Shown piece after piece: positions 58,358 through 64,000 of a stretch of 64,000 nucleotides of DNA. The notes beneath the pieces were generated by a model. That model was given only the letters and a program-made list of their open reading frames with translations, had not been told where the DNA came from and did no database searches. Source of the stretch: CBDATG01 sp965200145 (lineage in GTDB: Bacteria > Chloroflexota > Dehalococcoidia > Lucifugimonadales > Lucifugimonadaceae); assembly GCA_965200145.1 (NCBI GenBank), contig CBDATG010000002.1, positions 1,054,001 to 1,118,000 on the forward strand, in the 5' to 3' direction. Position 1 is the first letter of the stretch. Each line of letters opens with the position of its first letter. The translations under genes and the position numbers were made by a program.

Positions 58358-59382
58358 TGCAACAGCAGCCGACCACCGCAAGCCGAAACAAAGTGCCAAA
58401 CATCGTCGCAATAGGCGGCGGAACCGGTCTACCGAACCTACTCAAAGGCCTCAAAGACTACACACCCGATATCAACCTAACCGCCATCGTCACCACCTTT
58501 GACGACGGCGGCTCCTCCGGCATCCTACGAGACCAGCTCGGAATCCCCGCTCTCGGCGACATCCGAAGATGCCTAACCGCTCTAGCCCCAGAAAACCAAG
58601 ACGCAAGAGCCGTTGCCGAAATCTTCAACTACCGATTCGACGCACAAGCCAAACTCAACGAACACAGCCTAGGCAACCTCATCTTAGCCTCTCTGCTTGA
58701 CCGACTCGGCGACCTAGCAGCCGCAGTAGAAGTAGCCGCCGAAGTCCTCAACATACAGGGCGACGTCATCCCAGTTGCAACGCAACCCGGCCACCTACGC
58801 GCCCAACTCGCAGACGGCTCCTGGATTGAGTCGGAAACTAAAATAAACAACCGCACAAACCCTGACTCACAAATCAAGTGCATCAAACTCCAAAGCCCCA
58901 TCCCTGCGAACCCACAAGCCATAGCAGCCATCCAAGCCGCCGACATCATTACAGCAGGACCAGGCGACCTATACACAAGCGTTATCCCAAACCTACTGCC
59001 ACAAGGCATCGCCGATGCCATCCGCCGCTCTCAAGCAGACCTGACATTCATCTGCAACATCCGCAACAAACCTGCAGAAACCGCACACTTCAACGCATCA
59101 GACCATGTCCGAACATTCAACTCATACTTCCCACCACGAAAAGTAGACACCGCAATCTTCAACCAACCGACCGACACCGATGCCGCCAACCCAAACGCCA
59201 TCCAAATCGACAAAGAAGCGCACCAAATAGCCCCCAGAGTCACAATCGCCCACCTAGCTTCTCAAGACAACCCCCAAAATCACAACCCACAAAAGCTAGC
59301 CAAAACCATAATCACCCAAATCCCTATCCTGCATATCTCTGTTAATCCACCACTATCGTCTCGTCTCGGTGCGGACCAGTAG
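58357..59382 (+). CDS. yvcK: YvcK/CofD-like protein (gluconeogenesis factor family)
   Basis: 341 residues with IVAIGGGTGLPNLLKGLK, TTFDDGGSSGILRDQLGIPALGDIRRCL, NEHSLGNLILASL, ITAGPGDLYTSVIPNLLPQG and VRTFNSYFPP. YvcK proteins bind UDP-sugars and support growth on gluconeogenic carbon and cell-wall synthesis; the fold is that of the CofD transferases. Overlap with the upstream acetyltransferase is one base. Its last 41 bases overlap the 3' end of the convergent purA gene. Confidence 0.9.
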   Translation: MQQQPTTASRNKVPNIVAIGGGTGLPNLLKGLKDYTPDINLTAIVTTFDDGGSSGILRDQLGIPALGDIRRCLTALAPENQDARAVAEIFNYRFDAQAKLNEHSLGNLILASLLDRLGDLAAAVEVAAEVLNIQGDVIPVATQPGHLRAQLADGSWIESETKINNRTNPDSQIKCIKLQSPIPANPQAIAAIQAADIITAGPGDLYTSVIPNLLPQGIADAIRRSQADLTFICNIRNKPAETAHFNASDHVRTFNSYFPPRKVDTAIFNQPTDTDAANPNAIQIDKEAHQIAPRVTIAHLASQDNPQNHNPQKLAKTIITQIPILHISVNPPLSSRLGADQ

Positions 59383-60613
59383 AGATCAGCGACGCGCGAA
59401 TCCCCAGCATTTCCTCAATGCAACGAACGTAGTCCCGCGCCCCGCCAGTCAAGTCGTCCCACCGCGTAACTCCCGTCGTAGATTCCCCCCAGCCAGGAAG
59501 CTCCTCGTAGATCGGCTCGCAACGCTCCAGACGATGGGCATCTATCGGAAAATCACGTATCTCCTCGCCATCAAGCAGGTATGACGTGCACACCTTGATC
59601 GAACTCCAACCATCCAATGTGTCTAGCCTAGTAATCACCATCGAGTCGAAACCATTCACACGACAGCTGTACCGCGCCGCAACAGCATCAAACCAGCCAA
59701 CACGCCGCGCACGACCAGTCGTAGCACCAAACTCACCTGCTAACTCACGAATCCGGTCCCCGGCCTCGCCAGATATCTCCGTCGGGAACGGACCAGACCC
59801 AACACGCGTCGCATATGCCTTGAATACTCCGACGACCGACTCGAACGCCTTGGGTCCCAAACCGCAACCACTCAACGCACCGCCGGACGTAGGAGTCGAT
59901 GATGTCACATACGGATACGTGCCATGGTCGATGTCTAGCAAGGCACCCTGTGCTCCCTCAAGGATCACACGACCGCCCGAATCCAAAGCATCACCGATGA
60001 TGTCCTCCGTACGTTTGATGTACGGACCCAACTCCGAAGACCAACGCTTAACGCTGTCCAACACATCCTGCACATCCAATGGCTCACCGCCGTAAACCTT
60101 CGTGATCAACTCATTCTTGAACTCGATCAACGGCGGCAACTTCAACGTCAACGCCTCAACATCTAGCAACTCTCCAACACGCAACCCTAAACGCGCTACC
60201 TTGTCTACATACGCTGGACCGATGCCGCGGCCCGTCGTGCCAAGCGCAAACTTCCCACGCCGCACCTCCTCCAGCTCATCCAACGAAACGTGATACGGCA
60301 TGATCAGATGTGCACGATCCGACACCGCTACCTCTCCCGGCAGACCGACAGACTCCGCATCGTTGATCTCGTCAATCAACACATCCGGCGAAACAACCAC
60401 TCCATTCCCGATGACATTCACGGTACCCTCGTGGCAGATACCGCAGGGAATCAAGTGAAACACCAGCTTCCCGTAACCGTTTACAACCGTGTGACCAGCG
60501 TTGTTACCGCCCGAGTACCTCGCAACTACCGCAGCGTCAGAGGCAATGAAGTCTATGATCTTACCCTTACCCTCGTCACCCCAAAGGCCGCCAATGACGG
60601 CAGTCGCTGGCAT
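59342..60613 (-). CDS. purA: Adenylosuccinate synthetase
   Basis: A 423-residue enzyme with GGLWGDEGKGKIIDFIA (GTP loop and catalytic Asp), SGGNNAGHTV, HLIPCGI, LGTTGRGIGPAYVDKVAR, ILEGAQGALLDIDHGTYPYVTSS, GVFKAYATRVGSGPFPTE and the C-terminal STGPHRDETI. It joins aspartate to IMP using GTP, the first step from IMP to AMP. The ATG at 60613 starts right at the conserved core; the longer frame to 60670 is not conserved sequence. AAAGG lies nine bases upstream. The 3' end overlaps yvcK by 41 bases tail to tail. Confidence 0.95.
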   Translation of the reverse strand: MPATAVIGGLWGDEGKGKIIDFIASDAAVVARYSGGNNAGHTVVNGYGKLVFHLIPCGICHEGTVNVIGNGVVVSPDVLIDEINDAESVGLPGEVAVSDRAHLIMPYHVSLDELEEVRRGKFALGTTGRGIGPAYVDKVARLGLRVGELLDVEALTLKLPPLIEFKNELITKVYGGEPLDVQDVLDSVKRWSSELGPYIKRTEDIIGDALDSGGRVILEGAQGALLDIDHGTYPYVTSSTPTSGGALSGCGLGPKAFESVVGVFKAYATRVGSGPFPTEISGEAGDRIRELAGEFGATTGRARRVGWFDAVAARYSCRVNGFDSMVITRLDTLDGWSSIKVCTSYLLDGEEIRDFPIDAHRLERCEPIYEELPGWGESTTGVTRWDDLTGGARDYVRCIEEMLGIRASLISTGPHRDETIVVD

Positions 60614-61033
60614 CGCATTCCGCCTTTCGCGCAAATCCCGCCTTCCGATGCGACGGACCGACGGGACCACAATTCGTAAATATAAGCGTCAACAAACCAT
60701 TGACAAAGTTATTATACCCGCGTTTCACAACGCCATCACATCCAACTCTCTCAACGCATCGGAACGGCATCGGCACCAGCTCCGCGGTTGCCAGCCAGAC
60801 GAACGCAAAGCCCATCACGAAACCCGACCTCGTCCCACATGTCCTGTACACTCAAACCAACCCCTTCCCCAACTGACGAAAATCCCCCGCGGGGGCGCTA
60901 TCTGGGGGGATAGTGCCCCCGGTCCGATGAACAAGCCATATCGGCCGAACCCATTCGTGCCGTGAACATGCCCCACGGACCTCCCAAGGGACCAATCAAA
61001 ACACCCGATCCCCATCCAATCTCACGTTTCGCA
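60614..61033. other. Gene-free region between asd and purA
   Basis: 420 bases. A possible -10 (TATAAT, minus strand, 60716-60711) lies about 100 bases before purA but has no convincing -35. A strong hairpin at 60885-60920 follows asd. No protein or RNA gene is recognised. Confidence 0.5.
60885..60920 (-). terminator. Strong hairpin downstream of asd, terminator-like
   Basis: GGGGGCGCTATC and GATAGTGCCCCC form a 12-base stem (one G-T pair) around TGGGGG at 60891-60920. A second short palindrome CCCCCGCGGGGG overlaps its left side. On the minus strand it is followed by ATTTTCG, a weak T run. It lies about 110 bases past the asd stop. Confidence 0.45.
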
Positions 61034-62062
61034 CTAAGCACGACCGCGCGCGACGCACTCGTCCAGTATCTGCAACGCGTTCAACGCAGCACCCTTACGC
61101 AGATTGTCGCAAGCCAACCAGTACAGCAGACCGAACGCCCGTGAACTATCCTCGCGCACTCTCCCAACATAAACCGCGTCCTCCCCTGCGGCATCGATCG
61201 CAGTGGGATAACCGCCATGAGCGAAATCGTCATCCAAAACGATACCGGGAAAACAGCCCAGCGCGTCGCGTGCATAACCAACCGAAACCTCACGATCAAA
61301 CTGCACAGCCACAGACTCGCAATGCGAAACCTCAACAGGCACTCGCACGCACGTCGCTGATATCGGCAACTCCGGCTCCCCCAAAATCTTCCGCGACTCG
61401 TTACGCATCTTCACCTCCTCAACCGTGTAGCCATCCTCAGTGAAATCATCCACCTGTGGAATCAAGTTGAACGCGATCCTACGCGGATACACCGAGGGCG
61501 TAACCTCGCCATCCCCATTCACCAATGCACGTGTCTGATCCAGCAACTCCGCCCGAGCAGCCGACCCTGTACCTGTAACCGACTGGTAAGTAGACACCGA
61601 CACAGAACGCAACTCACCAAGATCGCGCAACGCTGCCAGTGTCATGACCAACGGCGTCGTCGTGCAGTTCGGTATCGAGATGATACCCTCATGCCACTCA
61701 ACATCCGCACCATTTACCTCCGGCACGACCAACGGCACATTCGGCTCCATCCTGTACGCAGACCCATCATCAATAACCAATCCACCGCGCTTCACTACCT
61801 CTGGCGCAAACTCACGACTCACCGACGAAGACGCCGAAATAAACGCAACATCAACATCATCAAAAGACCGTGGAGTAGCCTCCTCAATAACCAGGTCCGT
61901 GTGGAGGTACGGAAGGCGCCAACCAGCAGACCGACTCGATGCCAACGCCTTGATATGAGCCGCAGGATACTCCCGAGCAGCAAGCAAATCCAATGCAACA
62001 CGACCTACTGCTCCTGTAGCACCAACGATCGCCAAACGAAGATCAGATCTAGAAGCCGACAC
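61034..62062 (-). CDS. asd: Aspartate-semialdehyde dehydrogenase
   Basis: A 342-residue enzyme with AIVGATGAVGRVALDLL, SSSVSREFAPEVVKRGGLVIDDGSAYRM, IPNCTTTPLVM (the catalytic Cys) and VRVPVEVSHCESV (the catalytic His region; the family usually has GHSE here). It reduces aspartyl phosphate to aspartate semialdehyde for lysine, threonine and methionine synthesis. The GTG start has TTGGAG seven bases upstream. It follows dapB by 47 bases on the same strand. Confidence 0.93.
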   Translation of the reverse strand: MSASRSDLRLAIVGATGAVGRVALDLLAAREYPAAHIKALASSRSAGWRLPYLHTDLVIEEATPRSFDDVDVAFISASSSVSREFAPEVVKRGGLVIDDGSAYRMEPNVPLVVPEVNGADVEWHEGIISIPNCTTTPLVMTLAALRDLGELRSVSVSTYQSVTGTGSAARAELLDQTRALVNGDGEVTPSVYPRRIAFNLIPQVDDFTEDGYTVEEVKMRNESRKILGEPELPISATCVRVPVEVSHCESVAVQFDREVSVGYARDALGCFPGIVLDDDFAHGGYPTAIDAAGEDAVYVGRVREDSSRAFGLLYWLACDNLRKGAALNALQILDECVARGRA

Positions 62063-62109
62063 GAATCAACTCCAATGGAACTTGACAGATGTACGGGGAC
62101 GGTGAAGCC

Positions 62110-62901
62110 CTAAACATCAAGCCCCAATACCGAACCAAGACCGACCAGCATGCTGTTCAAATCCATCACGCGACGCACAGCTAGCAGAACCCCAGGCATG
62201 AAACTGTCACGACTCGTCGAATCGTGAATCAGCGTCAGCGTCTGACCCTCAGCACCGAACACTACCTCATGCCGCGCCACACGACCCGGCAACCGTGCAC
62301 TGTGGACGTTTATCCCGCCAGTACTCCCACCGCGTGTGCCAGATATCAACTCGAGTTCCGTTCCCGTTTGCGAGAAATCCCCCGATCTGCCGTCAAGCAT
62401 CGCTCGTGCTATAGACAACGCAGTCCCAGAAGGCGAGTCAACCTTTTGTTCATGGTGACTCTCAATGATGTCCGCATACTCAAAGTGCCCAGAAGCCACT
62501 TTAGCTAGGTGCATCAACACAACGCAACCTAGCGCAAAGTTCGACGCCGAGATGACCCCAATTCCAGCATCAGCAGCCAGGGAGCCGATCTCCGACAGCG
62601 TACCTTCCGCTATACCAGTCGATCCCGACACACACCTAACTCCATGCGAGACACTCGTCCGCATCGCATACTCGCCACCTGACGCATTGCTGAAGTCAAC
62701 GACAACATCCGGCTTCACAACCTCGAACAGCGACGCCAATGACACCGCATTAGTCAGACCGTCCGCGTCAGCAACTGATCCACCCGCGCGAGGGTCAGCA
62801 CCTCCAACCAATCGCATTCCGGACTCACGCCGCACCGCCGATTGCACAGTTTGACCCATACGACCAAACGCTCCGTTGACCGCCACAGTGATCTCAGACA
62901 T
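62110..62901 (-). CDS. dapB: 4-hydroxy-tetrahydrodipicolinate reductase
   Basis: A 263-residue enzyme with VNGAFGRMGQTV (dinucleotide-binding loop), DVVVDFSNASGG, SGSTGI, SASNFALGCVVL and the catalytic ESHHEQKVDSPSGTA. It reduces the product of DapA with NAD(P)H in the diaminopimelate pathway. The first-loop G-x-x-G-x-x-G is present, although an Asn replaces the usual second Gly position. It follows pnp by 65 bases and precedes asd, forming a likely pnp-dapB-asd transcript. Confidence 0.93.
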   Translation of the reverse strand: MSEITVAVNGAFGRMGQTVQSAVRRESGMRLVGGADPRAGGSVADADGLTNAVSLASLFEVVKPDVVVDFSNASGGEYAMRTSVSHGVRCVSGSTGIAEGTLSEIGSLAADAGIGVISASNFALGCVVLMHLAKVASGHFEYADIIESHHEQKVDSPSGTALSIARAMLDGRSGDFSQTGTELELISGTRGGSTGGINVHSARLPGRVARHEVVFGAEGQTLTLIHDSTSRDSFMPGVLLAVRRVMDLNSMLVGLGSVLGLDV

Positions 62902-62966
62902 CGTTATCGCCTCGTGTCCGGTTCATCAAACAGCTGGCCTCCGAGGATACCGACTATCGCGAAAAA

Positions 62967-64000
62967 CTAGTCGCGATCGCGGTCGCCACCGCGGTTGAAC
63001 ACCGAACGACGGCCCTGACGCGAACGACCGCGCCCCCCATATCCACGCTCGCCGCCACTGCTTCTGTCGTCACGATCACGATAACCACCGCCGCCGCGCT
63101 CATCCCTATCACGATAACCGCCACGACGGTCCGAACGACGGCCACCGTCGTCATAATCGCCATAGCTACCACGACGATCACCATCGCGATCCCGACCGCG
63201 GTAACCATCGCGACCGCCGCCGCGCGACTGACGACGATCTCCGCCGCCACCTCCGCGACGGTCATTTCGCCGACCGCCGCCACCGCGACCTCCCGGTCCA
63301 CGACGCGCAATCGCCTCTTCCAACGCACGACCATTATCACCGTCGTAATCGCCTGACATCGCTCGCGCCGATAGGTCAACGCGCCCATTCTGGTCCACGT
63401 TCACCACCATGACCTCCAGACGGTCGCCCTCCGACACAACAGACTCAACCGTCGGAACACGATCCTCCGATAGCTCACTGATGTGAACCATGCCATCCCT
63501 ACCCGGTACCAAGTTCACAAAGCAACCAAAGTCCATGATCTTCACAACCTTCCCAACGTACACCTCGCCTACCTCAATGTCCTTGGTCATGCGACGAATA
63601 GCTTCTTCCGCTCCATCTGACGCCTCACGAGAACTCGATCCGATCACGACCTCGCCCTCCTCGCCGATGTCAATGTGCACACCGTGCTCCTCCTGCAAAG
63701 CCTTAACCGTCGCACCACCAGGACCAATCAGCATCCCGATCTTGTCCTTCGGAATCAGCACCTTCGTCATACGAGGCGCCTCATCCCGCAAATCATCGCG
63801 TGACTCCGGCATGGTCATCGACATGTGATCCAGTATTTCCAACCGCGCCAACCGCGCCTGCTCAAGTGCCTCACGCATCACCTCAAACGTGATGCCCTTC
63901 ACCTTGATGTCCATCTGCAACGCAGTCACGCCTTCACGCGTTCCGGCCACCTTGAAGTCCATGTCGCCAGCATGGTCCTCAGCACCCTGAATGTCCGTCA
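62967..64000 (-). CDS. pnp: Polyribonucleotide nucleotidyltransferase (PNPase), C-terminal part (cut by window end)
   Basis: About 344 C-terminal residues are visible; the frame stays open to base 64000. The catalytic tail (TDIQGAEDHAGDMDFKVAGT) is followed by a KH domain (KIGMLIGPGGATVKALQEE) and an S1 domain (VGKVVKIMDFGCFVNLVPGRDGMVHISEL). PNPase degrades RNA phosphorolytically in the cytoplasm, often with an RNA helicase and endonuclease. After the S1 domain comes an extra tail of about 115 residues made of Gly, Arg, Asp, Tyr and Ser (RGG and YRDRD units), likely disordered and RNA-binding. Such a long tail is not part of the standard enzyme. Confidence 0.95.
   Translation of the reverse strand, partial: TDIQGAEDHAGDMDFKVAGTREGVTALQMDIKVKGITFEVMREALEQARLARLEILDHMSMTMPESRDDLRDEAPRMTKVLIPKDKIGMLIGPGGATVKALQEEHGVHIDIGEEGEVVIGSSSREASDGAEEAIRRMTKDIEVGEVYVGKVVKIMDFGCFVNLVPGRDGMVHISELSEDRVPTVESVVSEGDRLEVMVVNVDQNGRVDLSARAMSGDYDGDNGRALEEAIARRGPGGRGGGGRRNDRRGGGGGDRRQSRGGGRDGYRGRDRDGDRRGSYGDYDDGGRRSDRRGGYRDRDERGGGGYRDRDDRSSGGERGYGGRGRSRQGRRSVFNRGGDRDRD

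Overview
The window reads as a chromosome segment of a free-living bacterium with a single-membrane-type, lipoprotein-rich envelope. My best guess is a Chloroflexota of the SAR202/Dehalococcoidia kind. The basis is gene content and order: clpC, larE/larC, and the Firmicutes/Chloroflexota-type run dprA-topA-xerC-aroQ-M24 peptidase-efp-xseA-xseB. The 23S/5S rRNA unit also has no 16S gene upstream. I could not test this placement phylogenetically. The + strand is C- and A-rich almost throughout, whichever strand codes. Genes on the minus strand (rRNA, rpsA, clpC, topA, pnp, purA) are therefore probably co-directional with replication.

Layout. 1-2311 (+): tandem family-5 solute-binding lipoprotein genes, one cut by the window start and one split by a frameshift. 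2339-9573 (-): rpsA, clpC, larE, larC and two tandem P-loop kinase-like genes. 9916-12196 (+): an SDR, thiG and a thiE/tenI-like gene. 12193-23165 (-): a long housekeeping run of two tandem dprA genes, topA, xerC, aroQ, an M24 peptidase, efp, xseA, xseB and a PurN-like formyltransferase. 23420-23748 (-): two tRNA-Ser genes (GGA and CGA). 24100-25658 (+): a methylase-HNH fusion carrying a run of 19 C near its 5' end, and a possible 33-residue membrane peptide. 25793-30410 (-): six tandem paralogous seven-helix membrane proteins. 30494-33831 (-): 5S, initiator tRNA-Met and 23S.

34000-50700 (+) is an accessory region. It holds three intact solute-binding lipoproteins, an orphan tail of a fourth, a membrane-anchored J-domain protein, at least eight copies of a REP-like palindrome, and two giant paralogous lipoprotein-like proteins that combine a zincin motif with C-terminal RCC1 repeats. 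50817-53780 (+) encodes a single-chain type IIG-like methylase/restriction protein. A PH-domain membrane protein and an AlbA_2 regulator follow on the minus strand. 56094-59382 (+) carries dapA, a GNAT/SCP2 acetyltransferase and yvcK. 59342-64000 (-) carries pnp (cut by the window end), dapB, asd and purA; dapA, asd and dapB are early steps of diaminopimelate/lysine synthesis.

The items most worth following up are the B-A-A-B-A-A array of seven-helix proteins with invariant histidines, the poly-C methylase-HNH gene as a candidate phase-variable locus, and the giant zincin/RCC1 pair.
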